Part shown: piece by piece, positions 1-12,205 of the stretch
How positions within the stretch are numbered: position 1 is the first letter of the stretch
Layout: each line of letters starts with the position of its first letter
Origin: Nepenthes gracilis
Taxonomy: Eukaryota; Streptophyta; Magnoliopsida; Caryophyllales; Nepenthaceae
Reading direction: 5' to 3'
NCBI GenBank assembly: GCA_033239525.1
Contig: BSYO01000014.1
Location: 2,865,351 to 2,929,350, forward strand
DNA length: 64,000 bases
Notes under the pieces: generated by a model
Databases searched by the model: none
Told to the model about the DNA's origin: nothing
What the model saw: only the letters and a program-made list of their open reading frames with translations
Position numbers and translations under genes: made by a program

Positions 1-430
1 CATCTCTCAACCGCTCCCCATCCGAGCACATCGTCGGAGCCCAATCCTCCTTTTCAAAGTCGCTCCCCAACCGAGCATACTCATTAGAGCCCAATCCTCC
101 ATCTCTAAGTCGCTTCTTAGCTGAGCGCACCGTCGGAGCCCAATCTTCCATCTCCAAGCCGCTCCCCAACCAAGAGCAATCATTAGAACTTAGTTCTCTA
201 TCTCTAAGCCGTTTCTCAGTCGAGCGTACCGCTCGTGCCCAATCCTCCATCTTTAAGATGCTCCTCAACCGAGCGCACTGCTAGAACACAATCCTTTATT
301 TCCAAGCTACTGCCCAACTAAACACACTCATTGGAGCCCAATCTTTCACCTCCAAGCCGCTCCCCAACCGAGTATACTCATCAGAACTCAACCCTCTATC
401 TCTAAGTCGCTCCCCCAACTGAGTGCGCTG
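1..430. repeat. 50-bp minisatellite inside an LTR
   Basis: About eight and a half imperfect copies of a 49-50 bp unit, each beginning like cgctccccaaccgagc and containing a 'gagcccaatcctcc' core. The array lies in the left LTR of the decayed element. The matching LTR at 6.3-6.7 kb carries only about three units (around 6490-6650), so the array changed in length after insertion. The spacing and full-length repetition show a minisatellite, not a CRISPR array. Confidence 0.85.
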
Positions 431-709
431 AGCCAACCCCTCCATTAATACTCAATCTCCCAAAACATGTATCAATGCATTATCTACTCATCCTCCTATC
501 TTTCTATTTACCTGAAAAAGATTACTACTTGAGCGACAGAGAATATATCGATGAACGAATCTCGTCATTTTCTGACCTCTTATTTATTAGTTGTGGTGTG
601 TATGATCCAAGTTTAAAATAACGAAGATCAGACTCTCTTTAACTCGATCTATCTAAAAGATTAAGTAGCTCCCTAGTTCATTCGATAATCTAAATTCAAT
701 GATGTATTA
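1..709 (+). mobile_element. 5' LTR (partial) of decayed Gypsy-type element
   Basis: The sequence from the minisatellite through 'cattcatcctcctatctttctat' is repeated near 6640-6720, which identifies an LTR pair. The LTR is followed at once by ttggcaccatttgtggga, a primer-binding-site-like sequence, so the element reads on the plus strand. The left end is outside the window. Divergence between the two copies is high, so the element is old. Confidence 0.7.
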
Positions 710-727
710 TTGGCACCATTTGTGGGA
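710..727 (+). other. Primer-binding-site-like sequence
   Basis: The sequence ttggcaccatttgtggga directly follows the LTR end. It resembles the ttggcgccatctgtgg that occupies the same position in the second element (30411-30425, minus strand). Both look like degenerate tRNA-Asp primer sites of the kind used by Tat-lineage Gypsy elements; that assignment is from family knowledge. Confidence 0.6.
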
Positions 728-3700
728 ACCGATTGAAAAGTCTAACCATCGTACTTGTAAGAACGAACATGGTCAACATCGATGCGTAAGCCAGTGCACC
801 GGCCATGGACGATGCCTCCTGTGGTGGCAATCCCCATGTGAGTAGTCACGATGACGAACAACTTGCCCCAAGCCTTTCGCACCCATCTGAAGGTGCTACA
901 CTGGGGGCTTCCCCTCTAACTCCTTGACCTCATCGTTTAGAAGGAGGAGTCAAAGAGCGAAACATTCCCCTTAGAAGATCTGTTGGCTTGATGACCTCAC
1001 GGCCTAAGCGGCCATGAGAGACATGACCTGGGCATGGTCGAAGGGCCAACTGAGCCGCAAGACGACAGGAGGTCCCCTACAGGAGAGAAAGCCCCATGTA
1101 GTATTGATAGGCTCTCTGCCGACCTGGAACCCAATGCCCGAAGTTTCGATCTGATGTTCCCCCAGGATCACTTTCGAGCATAGCCATGCTCTCAATACCT
1201 CAGTGATACCCGGCACGAGGTAGACAGCAGGTTGGAACGTCCACGGAGATGGTAGAGTTTACAACCCCTCGCATGTGACATTTCACGTCGGAAGAGGCAG
1301 CCTGCGCGTCAAACAGGGCTCCCATCGATACTGTGCGCCTTATGGCTACTGCCCGACTAAATTGAAGGCCACACGACCCATCGAGAAGCAAGAGAATTGC
1401 CGAGTCCACACTGTACACCAACCACCACGACCGGCTGTACACTGGCGGCTCAGCATCTTAGGCTCGGCACTCATCCCTTCGGGGCCAAAGGAAGTCCATG
1501 AACTCTGCCATTGACGGAGCCAGAGATAAATGGAAGTTGCCCCGCTAGCATAGATTCGTCGAGCAAAGCGCCAAGCGTGGAACTAGGACTCTCAAGGACA
1601 TAACTGCTAGTGATGGAGTCCAACCCCCGAGAGCGCTTTGCCGAGCACAGCAATGAGAGATCAAAGCCACACAAGTTTAACATAGTGGACCCAGTCCTTT
1701 GGAGTGAAGAGGCTGCAGGCAGAGACCGCTGACCAGTCCCCCGACTGATGGGGACCTCTCTCACCTTGACACCCCTCCAGAGCAGGGCGTGCATGTCGCA
1801 CTCCTAGAGCAGAAGGCTAGCCCCTCGGGCCTAGAGCACCCTCACCCCAAGAGGTGCTACATGTGATTTCCTACCAAGCGCAGGTAAGTCAAATGCATCC
1901 ATACTGAATGCTTGAATGATATTAATCACTTGTTTCGTTTATTATGCCAATCATGCGAACGCTTGTATGCTTGCATCAACTTCAAGACCTAGACTAACAT
2001 TAAGTTAGGTGAACCTTCCTTGGCTTACTGTCCGACCGGCAACGACCCGGTTAAAAAACTCAATCATGTTAATCAAGTGACCCAAAGAAGGTTGACACTA
2101 AACCTCGGTCCCAATTACCAAGTAGCCCAAATGAGGTCAAACCTCGTGGTCCAAGGGGCACAGCAAATAAAGAGTTGGACCTCCCCAATATGCGGCCACA
2201 AAATCTTAGAGGGCATTACAGCATGTGTGTGACAACTTTCTTAGGCAAGAGCGAGCACTATCAATTAATAATGGTCGACAAACTAGGACCAGACGTACAA
2301 AGTTATGACGTCTTCTGAGAGGACCGAGCACCAAGGGGGTACGCATGGGCGACAACCAAGACTCTGCTAGAGCTCAGCAACTACGGCAATAAAACCTAGT
2401 CGACCCTAGTGAGGCTCATCAAAACCCATGCCACGACGTCCATCCATAGGAAAGAGTACAAACGGATGAACATGTCTGACTAAACCCGGCAACAATGGTA
2501 GCAATGCCTAGTCGGCAGAAAATTTATCGATGCCTCGACCTCATTACAGGAGCGAGCGCAACCAAGCAAATGCATTCGCTCAAACCCAACAACAATAGCG
2601 AGAACGCTTAGTCTACAAAACATAGTCAACACGGGATAAAGGCAAATCAGTGAACAGTCAAAGACATTAGTAACAAAGATTGAAACAATCAAATTGGTTT
2701 ATTAAAAATCCAAAAAGTACAACCAGGGAACCCGAGCGCCTATAAAAAGTACAAAAGGCTGCCTTTGGTTACGCCTCGTCCGAACGACTGTCCTAGGATC
2801 AGGGGCCCTTAGGTGAACGTGATGCGGGCCCCTCACCTATCTCCAAGAAGTCTACTAGGTTTGCGTGACACCAAGCTCCATGTTCCTCAAATCAGTGAAG
2901 CTGACAGAAAAGATTGGGACCACCAAGGACACAATTCGCCAACTGAAGCAAATACCTTCATTGGAAACTCTCGTCCATCGCATGGCTGACTTCATTGGGG
3001 CGGAGCCGAGGACTTTACTCCCCTTCAAGCCGGGTGTAATCCCTCTACAGGTCAAAGAGTAGCTGCTACATCTCCTAAAGCCTGTCCTCGAGCAAGGCAA
3101 ATTGATCCCGAGCTAGATATTGGCCTCTGAAAGCTTCTAATATCTCGCCTCCAAATCAGACTGCGCCTAATCGAAATAGACAACCCACTCCTCAATCCCT
3201 GAGTCTCTGGAATAGCAGCACTCACTCGACACTCCACATCTTCCAACGTGGTGAGATCTACGCATGCTTGGGATAGCCGTCGTATTTCGATGTCGCTCCA
3301 ATGCAATGCCCTCTCCACCACTCGGAGTGCTTTCTCGACCTATTAGACAATGGATAACGATCAGTCAAGAATAGCAATAGGAAAGCACGATGATATCGGA
3401 GTAAAGGAGCTCGCGACGCAATACCTCATAATGAGAAGGCCCTTGGTGACATGACGGGCTGAGAGATTCCTCAACTCCAGTTCCTATAGGGATCAGTGAA
3501 GAGCACAAGGGTCGCGCATCCTGGGGAAGAGGCGCCTCGAAGCCTAGAAAAGAGCCGAACCTGCCCAAGACATTAGGGGCTCGCACACCAATTCTTCAGG
3601 ACTAGATGCCTCTTCAACAACTGCCTTAGCCTCCAAGCAATCGTCTTTTTATCCACTCGAGCCCTTCCAGTACCTTCCTCAACAAGGATGGTGGGAGAAG

Positions 3701-6298
3701 CAGACAAAGACGCTTTTGAAGAAGAAACCACCAAAGTCAAGGTTCTCCCTCCATGCGCAACTGTGGTGTCGACCGGCTCACCCAATCCACTAGCCGAAGG
3801 GACCCCTACTTCGTCAGTAGAGCCAACCGAGGACTCCTTGCCCTCGAGTTCATTGGACAAGTCATCAAGGCCCAAATCATTTAAAGAAGACTAGTCGAAG
3901 CCTCACCCCCTAGACAACCCACCAACAGCCAAAGGTGTCGCCCTCGTACAGACCACAACAATCCTCTAGCATTCCTCAGATAGGGTAGGCGCAGGAGGAG
4001 CCACCTCATTAGGAATCCGCTCAGGAGAATCCTAAGAAAGTAGTGTCCTGAACTTTCTCTTGGGACGACACCCCCATGTGGCAGATGTGCCACCTTCCTC
4101 CGACAAAGCCTCCCCTAGCTCTCCTTTTAAAACACCTTGGGAAATCAAATCTTCAATATGGCATAAGGCACCTATGTGCTCCTTGGCTAGTGTCATTAGA
4201 GGTCTTGCCATTTGCTCCCCATGCGGTAGGATGTCATCGGCGTAGGTGCTATTAATCCTGCCCTGTTATTCGCGACCCTCCAATCAGCATCGACTGCCAA
4301 GAAGAAGAAGCGCGTCTTTCAACCCTCTATCAAGCCTGAGCTTCCCTTTCTTATCTCAAACTTTGCACGAGGGGTGAAGAAAACCTAGTTATCCTTTGGG
4401 CTAATCCGAAGGAACACTTTCAAAGCCCAAACATCTAGAGTAAGCCCTTGGCATAGAAAAAGGCCCACAGGGTCACAAGATACTAAACGACATCTGGATG
4501 GAGATGGGCCACAAGAATCTCCAGGGCCCCTAGGATCTCGCGTAGCTCCCCCATAAGCGAGATACGGAGACCAACCTGTAGATACTCCTTGTAAATGGTT
4601 ACAAACCCAGGGGGAGGGGAGTAAGCCACATCCTCTGTGCTTGGTTCAGCGTACAAAATGAAGCTCAAAATGTGATACATGCTGCACAAAAAATCTATAT
4701 CCTTGCCGGACATGGTCAACTAAATATCAACAATGCATTGGGAAGCCATTTGAAAATTGCGTAAGCTAGGAAAGGAAGTGGTGACCTAGGGCAGAGATAT
4801 TCCGGGAGCAAAGAGATGCAAGAGTAGAAGAAAGCTCGTGCTTAAATAACTAGCGTCTCATCCCACAACGGCATCATTCAAGAAATATTGAAGGGTCGCG
4901 TCTCCATTATGGCCGTGACTCCGCAAAGTGCCTCGACATATCTTTTCATTGGTCCTATTATGATAACTAATACGACGCCTCCCTATGCAGCCTGCTGATA
5001 GTTATCGGCCCAGATGCCTAAGCAAGCAAGGTGGCAATACGGCGTAGATAATGATGACTTGACGCCCCACTTTCCAGAATTGCAAACCGGCGATGTGCAA
5101 CTCTAGAAGCGTCAAGGCTAATTCAACCGGCTCATGTCCCAACCTAGCATTCCGGATGGACTGCTACGAGTCTAGATTGTCAGAAGACCAAGTTGCTAGC
5201 AACCTGGATTGTTAGTTTGTTAGATGACAAGTAAATGAAAAATATCGTTCAGATGCTTCAACTAGTCACATCATGTAAGAATATTGGAGCCATACCACAT
5301 GAAAATAAACAATACTCAATAGTTCTATTCATTAATTCCTCTTATAAAATACAAGCTTTCAATAGCGGATGTACAATATTAGAAGGGAATAAAATACATT
5401 GAGCAATGACCTGACGACATTCGTCCAAATGACTTCAAGGAAGACAGCTATGATAGGTAAGCAAAATGTAGCCGCTGTCCGCCCCTTATAAGAATAAGCA
5501 TAGCAAGGAGTACATGAAGAGCCCTCTCTTGTGAGTAGAGCACAATGCTTCTACACTCACCCTAGAGGCAACTCCCCAAGACCCAAGTATTGGAACACAA
5601 CTATCACCTATGGGCCCAGGGGCTTAGCCAAACCCGACATAGCAACAAAGGTTAGGGCACAACATTAGAGTGAGGTCGAGGGCTCCTCCTCCCCAATAAG
5701 GGCAAAGTCACTTGACTGGATGAGGAAAGATGTTACCCTCCCCTATCAGACAAGCTAAGATGCCTACCTTTTGAAGTTGCTCCAGAGAGGGCGCCTAAAC
5801 ACCGGCAGGGAGGAGACGATGACAGCCACCAAGGCCCTTACCCCATCCACTACAACATGAGGACAGCAAGGATCTGGCCCAAAAGAAAGAAACCAAGACA
5901 AATTTCAAACACATTCACGGCTTCAGCCTTAAATATCGGGCAAACTCCAATCCTGGCTTATGGTTGTATAGGATCCATACCAACTTCGAACTCTCACATT
6001 ACTTAGTTGGTGAGAAAAATTTGTGAAGCAAGGCATTGAAAGTCCCTCCATTTATAACCAAAGGAGGAGACCAACCCTCATTAAATCAAACAAGTCACAT
6101 CGACAACCTAGAGAACGCCATTGGTGGAAGATCGCCAAACTGAAATATTAAATTGGCGCGAAATCCTGCTAGAGCTACAAAACGCATGGGGAAGGAGCAC
6201 GCCTCGGGAAGGAAATCGTGCGTGAAGACCCATACAATGACCTCTCATTAGAAACATGTCAGGGGTTAAAATTTTAGGCTCCTAGTATAAGGGGTTAG
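728..6298 (+). mobile_element. Internal region of decayed, apparently pol-less LTR element
   Basis: About 5.6 kb lies between the primer-like site and the 3' LTR. I find no recognisable reverse transcriptase, RNase H or integrase motif on either strand, and no open frame is long. The only recognisable protein similarity is an antisense relic at about 4390-4719. The region is moderately GC-rich compared with the surrounding spacer. The element is most simply a non-autonomous or heavily deleted relative of the 20-31 kb element. A tract like taaggggttag before the 3' LTR could be its polypurine tract. Confidence 0.55.
4390..4719 (-). pseudogene. Relic of antisense additional ORF (PF04195-like)
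   Basis: The minus-strand reading contains the pattern GFVTIYKEYLQVGLRISL followed by an L-x-I-LVAHLHPDVV segment. The plus-strand ORF at 22.2 kb has the matching GYITVYEAHLRSGLHLPL and PIAQLHPNAV, so the two are homologous. Downstream similarity (V-Y, TL, FF, then MFGL) continues past several in-frame stops. The domain corresponds to the plant 'putative gypsy type transposon' family (PF04195). It is antisense to its own element, as in the second element. It is plainly non-functional. Confidence 0.65.
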
Positions 6299-6757
6299 TG
6301 ATGAATCTGGTAACCCATGGGCTGGCCCAGAGTATGCCTGCAAAGTAGATCACCCCAAAAGTATCAGCAATCCAGCAAATAGCCTATGCGGTCCAGAATC
6401 CAGGCAATACGGTCCGAAATTTGCCCAATAAAGTATAAACCATAGAAGTAGCCCTTCAGATTGGCCCATTGATGCAACCCGAAATGCCACTCTTTAGTCG
6501 GACGTGCTCATTGGAACCCAATCATCTATTTCTAAGCCGCTTCCCAACCGAGTATATCATTGTAGTATAATCCTCCATCTTCAAATTGTTTCCCAACCGA
6601 GTGCACTTATTGGAGTTCAACTCTCCATCTTTAAACCACTCTGTTAAAACTCAATTTTGAAAACATGCATTCACGCATTATCCATTCATCCTCCTATCTT
6701 TCTATCTATTTGAGAAAATTTTCTGATTTGAATGTCGGAGGATAATTAAGATAATTT
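6299..6757 (+). mobile_element. 3' LTR (truncated) of decayed element
   Basis: It starts at TGATGAATCTGG after a purine-rich 'aaggggttag' and contains about three units of the 50-bp minisatellite. It shares the 'cattcatcctcctatctttctat' block with the left LTR. The right part of the LTR present at 540-709 is missing or unrecognisable after about 6757, so the 3' end is eroded or deleted. Confidence 0.6.
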
Positions 6758-7445
6758 AGTTCATTACTTAATATTTTTATCATATATTAGATATTTACAA
6801 ATTCATATACAACTATCTGTAAAAAAACAAATAAATTCTTTTTAAAGTTTGTGTTCATTAAAAAAATATTGATTTTTTTTTTTTTTTTTGGGTTCAATAT
6901 GTCATGATTTGATTGACCGTTTCTTGTGTGATAGCCCATTGTGAACAACTAAGCTAAGATTATGCTCGAGTCAAAAGTCACACGGGCAACATAAGAAAAT
7001 TCTTTACCATGATTCCCTTTGATCGTTTCTCACTTAAACCTCTTGTAAACTACCAATATTCCTCTCAAGCCAACCATTGGGTGGCCTATCTTGTGAAATA
7101 TTCTGACAAAACTCACTTGAGTGTAAACTCGCTCAAACCACACATGAAGTTTTCTATCTCCAATTTGTTCGAGCAATCTATTAAAAGAACATTACTCAAG
7201 AGATCATGGCCCTCACATATGGCATAATCCAACCTAGAAAATTTTTTCAACTAATACTACGGTGAGATTTTGTTTTAAATTTTCCTACAAAACTATAATA
7301 AGAATTTATACTTGTAGTTGTTTAGATTTGAAATGTTCATCTATGCCACACATTTACTTAAGATTCAAAATTCATACTAATAGGTTGATATTTGCCAAGT
7401 TTTAGAACCATATTGATATCCTATGTACCTAATCTATATATTATT
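6758..7445. other. AT-rich spacer, no gene seen
   Basis: The stretch has a 17-base T run near 6873-6890 and a 72-codon open frame (7009-7227) without recognisable motifs or splice context. I see no supported gene. Confidence 0.5.
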
Positions 7446-8200
7446 AGGTCATGGGTTACTCCCGTATGGATCTATATTCATTTGACGTGTCAAATTGGTG
7501 GTATAAACGAGAAGTTTTTCACGTGCACGATAAAGACCTAAAATGCCAAATCCAATGACATTACGCTTGAGACGAGCGCAAGAGGAGTTCGAGTTGGAAA
7601 AACAATGAGCTCAAGCTCTAAGCATGCCCGAGGGGGATCTTGAGAGCGGAAAACAGTGGGCGCACGCCCCAGGCCCGCCTAATGGGCACTCAAGTGAAGC
7701 CTGCAATATAAAAACGTGCCAATGCGTTTTAGGGTTGTTACACTTATATTCAGAGCGTCATTTGTAAAAGATTAAGAAGAGACAGAAAGAGAAAAGGGAG
7801 AAGAGGAATATTCATACATCCATTTGAATCCTAAATTGAGTTCTAATTTCCACCAATCTAAGGTACGCTATTCTTGATATTGAGAAAAACGTTTACTGAT
7901 TTTTATTTCTTCTCTTTCATCATATACTCTCAATTATTCAGGATTGTTTTAAGACAAAATATTCTAACCTTATTTGGGGTTTGTATAATTAAAGTATTGT
8001 ATAGTAAAAATATTTTCAGACTTCTAATCCCGTAATTTTTCTCTTATATTTTAAAGAGAGTTTTCCATATAAAAATCATATCTTACTTCATTGTTTGTAA
8101 TTATTGTGTGTTTGTTGTACATTATTGATGTTTTCCTCATGATTTTAATAAATAATTCGGTCTCAATATATATTAGACTCTTATTTTGTCAATGGTTAAA
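7446..8200 (+). mobile_element. Old Copia-type LTR relic
   Basis: This block shares its layout with 17640-18320, 34750-35640 and 51880-52560. Each has a GC-rich stretch, a TATA-like motif (here gcaatataaaaacg), a purine-rich leader, then a T-rich 3' part ending in a 'ttttccatataaaaat'-like motif. That 3' motif is typical of Copia LTRs. Ends are approximate and no internal coding part is attached, so this is a solo LTR or fragment. Confidence 0.4.
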
Positions 8201-8652
8201 ATATACAAATATAGGGTCGTATTGACTCATAATGAGTGGACCCAATCCATCCCAAAAAAGGTTAAGCACTAAAATGACTACAAAATATAGAGACCTAAGT
8301 AAATGGATATTTATTGATATGAACAACCATTAATCACAATATAATACATTGTTTGCCATCGTGCATCGCGATCGGACAAAAAAACAGCTCAGGGCATAGC
8401 TGGAATGCAGGGCCCAAATTGAATCCCTCCCAAGATAATAGAATTTCTTGAATTAAATGGCATTCATCATCGTATAGTTGATATATTAGTCAAAAAATTG
8501 AGAATTAAGAGAAATGGCTGTTGTTTTTTTAATTGAAAAAATTGCCCACCTTTAATATATTGTAATTGTACCTTCTTTGCAACTGTAATCTCATCTTGGG
8601 TCACTGTTATTTGGTTCTTTCGGTCTTTGAATAGCTTCTTCTTCATTGCACT

Positions 8653-11600
8653 TTACTTCATTCTCGCTGTAGCCATTGTCATTGTCTTCGGCATTGTCAT
8701 CATCATCATCATCATCATCATCATGAGCTTATAACTCTTGTTTGAAGACAAGTACTCAAGGGCGATGACAACGTCGCTGATCAAAGGCCGTGTGCTAGCC
8801 TCTTCTTGCAGGCACATGGCTGCAACTGCTAAAGCTTGGTAGAGACCTTTAATGGGATAGTTGCCCCCGAGAAAAGGGTCTGCCATTAATGTGAACTTGC
8901 TCCTATCTTTGAACAACGGTTGCGCCTGCAAAATGTCTGACCTTCAAATTTGGTCTCAATCTATAAGCAGCGAGGACACTAACACAGGCTACAGATACAA
9001 AACCAACAGTTCTATTCTTCTAAATATAGGACATGATACGTTAGAAAAGCTTGCCTAATATTCCTCTTTACGTGTATCTGAGAATATTATCATTAAACAA
9101 CACTATAAAATATTAAATTAGCTGAAACTTTTGCATTTTTTCAAGTCTCTTATCTCAAGAAAATAATAATAATAAGCAATATACAACTTAGTGTTGAAAC
9201 AATCTAAATGAATCGTGCTATAATATTTTCACAAACGACTCAAATTTTCTCTAATTTATATTATAAACCCCAATTTTTACAACTTACAACCCAACATATT
9301 CCAAACATGTTTAACGTGTCAAAGCATATAGGGGTCTAGAGAAAGTTGACTTCTGTCGGGGCATATTTAACATGTCAAATACTGATACTTTAGCCCCGAG
9401 AGCATGTCTGTTGTCAATATCCTACCACCAGCTGCTTTCAAATTTTTTTGATATACCGAGCAATTAGAGACTTCAAATTTTCACAAAAAAAAGACTTCAG
9501 AAAATATAATGTGAACAAAAATCTTGATGCAATGGTAAAGTTATCATCGTATGACCTAATTATCACAAATTCGAGTCGCAAGAACAGCATATTACATATA
9601 ATGTAACATAAAATCAGGCACAAAAGTGGTTTGGCCTTTTTTGGATTTCGCAGCATTGCAAAGTGTCATGCACCTGGAAGTACTTGTTGGATAATAGAAT
9701 TTGGGGACTCACCCAAACAACTAGATTCTGCTCTTCAGTCGGTAAGCTGGTGTCAATAACTCTCCTTCCGGTGATAATCTCTAAGAACACAACTCCGAAG
9801 CTATACACATCGGACTTCGTCGTCAGCTGGCCTGTCAATGCATACTCAGGTGCACAGTAGCCGTATGTTCCCATCACCCTGGTCGACACATGGGTTCTGT
9901 CCCCGGTGGGTCCTAACTTGGCTAGCCCGAAATCTGACAACTTTGGGAAGAAATTCTTGTCTAGTAGGATGTTTGAAGCTTTGAAATCTCTGTAAATCAC
10001 AGGGGGATCAGCTGTTTCGTGCAGATATTCAAGTCCCCTTGCTGCTCCCACTGCTATCTTCATCCTCGTATTCCAATCCAATGGCTTTTTATTTGGCGCT
10101 AAATCTGAAAACAAACTGTTATTTTACTGAATTTGCCAAGGGTTTATAATGCTGTTGTAATCTAGAATGATGGGAGAAATATGCCTCAAGAATTTAAAAA
10201 AGATATAATACCAGTTCTGAAAAGAAAAATAAATTCAAGAATGGGTTACAGGGACACACTGGGAATACCTTGGAATGACATGGCATCCCATTTACCCATA
10301 AATGAAACTATCAATACCACCTGTGGTTTGGTTGCATGGGGTGATAATATCGGCATTGGACATAGCATTTTTTATGAATCAAAACTTGAGGGGTCAATGT
10401 TGTCTGATATATTAAAAAATATTAGGTATATTAGTGATATATAATCGATACGGTAATATATTGTCATTTGTTGCAATATCGAGAAATATTAAAATCGAGT
10501 GGCCTGATACCAATATTTCATCCCATACATCCATTCATCTGATGCTAACTATTCTACACAAGATAGATAAATATCATGTCACTATTTTTGTTAATTGAAA
10601 AGGTATTCAAAATTTGAATGGAGGTCACTATAAAAGATGAGAGACTACTATAGCAAACGGACATACCAAGAAGGTGATCCTCCAAGGAGCCATTGTGCAT
10701 GTATTCATAAACCAATATCCTCTGATTACCTTCACAGCAATATCCAATCAAATTTACAAGGTTAGCATGATGCAGGAGACTCAACATTAAAACCTCGACG
10801 ATAAACTCTCTGTTCCCTTGAAACCCGTTCCTGTCCAACTGCTTAACCGCAACTTCCTAAGTTTGATATAACGAACAAGCAAAATTAGAGTGGGCTTCTC
10901 AAGTATTGCGTGCTCTCCAACACACGTGTGTGAAAGCTGTAAAAGTCATCTCATATTATCAACAGCGAGGATTTCATCCTATAAACTCGAACAACTATGA
11001 ATATAATATGCATCCAACCCAAATTGTTAAGATTAAATGTTCACCATTAAGAGTATAAGAAGAGGGATACATAGTGGGTTAGCAATTACCTGATTTATGC
11101 TTTCTAAGTGCCCTTTGTAAACCCTCCCGAACCCACCCTCACCAATCAGGTTCTCAGGGATGAAGTTCTTAGTTGCAGCACATAGCTCCTGGAATGTTAA
11201 AACCTTAGATGTTATATTTCCCTTTCCGTATTTTGCTATTTCTTCGGCTATGTATCTGTGTCTGCTGCTATCTGAAGCAAGCAATAAGGGCGAAGTCAGA
11301 ACAATTTATCACCAACAAAATCCACTAAGCCAACAGCATATTATAATATTACATGAGAGTAAAACATCCAAAGATTCCAAATCAATGGATTTTGAGAATC
11401 ATTTCACGACTGTAAAACAACACAATTTGTTAAACGATGATGTTTTTGGGTAATATTTGGCAGTCAATTGAATGGATCAGTGAACATCAACGATTGAAGG
11501 GTAGAATATGCATGCAAAGGAAGGAAATAACATAAGAAATGGCATTGGTAACAGTAAACTTTTTTAGGCCTTCACTAAATAATTTAACCTTTTAGTTTGT

Positions 11601-12205
11601 GAGTTTCTTGACATGATATCATAGACTTATTAATTAAGCGGTCATAGTTTATTTCCTAAAACTAGTCCATGTTATAGAGTAAATCTGTACTCAATCAATG
11701 GTTATAGTTCAAAAAGACATTCACGTAGTGCCAAAAAACTTTAACGGGGTAAAAAATGTAAAACCAAGGTCAATTTTGGAGTTTTTTACACATTTCAAGT
11801 CCTATGGTAATATTCTTTATGCCAATAGAGAACATTAAAAGTGTAAAAATATATATATAAATGACGTTCCATTTTGGAGTTTTTTATATGATGAATGTGG
11901 GCAAAATTTCAGCATAGAACAGAATTGATAACAAAATAAAAGTTGAGAATACAATTGATAAAAAAGTGAAAATCGAACACAAAACAAGATATGGTAGCCG
12001 TATAAAGTGATAAAATAGGCACAAAGGGGCATAAAGGAAAGAACAAGAACAGGAAATCACCGGTTTTAAATGAAATATTTGCAAAGGAGGTTTTAGATTT
12101 TGTTTGAAGGTATTGCCTGATGCTTGCCCTCAATGACATTCTGGATTTACTGCCGGTTTCTTTCTCATCATTTCCCTTGTGTGTGCAACAAGCAAAGCAA
12201 TTCAT
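8653..12205 (-). CDS. Receptor-like cytoplasmic kinase, RLCK-VII / PBS1-like
   Basis: Five coding exons on the minus strand: 12205-12061, 11271-11090, 10856-10667, 10104-9713 and 8925-8653. All introns are GT-AG and the frame is continuous for 393 codons plus a stop. The N-terminus MNCFACC is a cysteine cluster suited to palmitoylation and membrane anchoring. Kinase landmarks are intact: glycine loop GEGGFGRV (92-99), VAVK lysine 114, helix-C Glu130, catalytic YRD with Asp212, DFG at 230-232, and [10 protein letters not shown] in the activation segment. The family relays signals from pattern-recognition receptor kinases at the plasma membrane. The closest match I recall is the PBL23/PBL27-like group, so no symbol is given. 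Introns are about 0.8, 0.23, 0.56 and 0.79 kb, and intron 3 holds a MITE. The last 26 codons include a methionine run coded by a microsatellite. Confidence 0.93.
8698..8724 (-). repeat. Coding (CAT)9 microsatellite, poly-Met in kinase tail
   Basis: Nine CAT triplets on the plus strand read as nine consecutive ATG codons on the coding strand. They sit after the conserved kinase C-lobe and before an irregular tail of Met, Thr and Ala residues. Copy-number change would alter only a non-catalytic tail without shifting the frame. Confidence 0.9.
10335..10526. mobile_element. MITE copy H ('gatatatcgg' family) in kinase intron 3
   Basis: It begins catggggtgataatatcggc and ends ccaatatttcatcccat, close to the terminal inverted repeats of the family described at 50941-51215. 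The interior has the usual gatat/atatc-rich sequence. An 87-codon open frame starting at 10181 crosses its left part and is fortuitous. It lies wholly within intron 3. Confidence 0.6.

Noticed and set aside
10181..10444. 87-codon plus-strand ORF
   Set aside because: It lies in kinase intron 3 and runs into a MITE copy; no motif or splice context.
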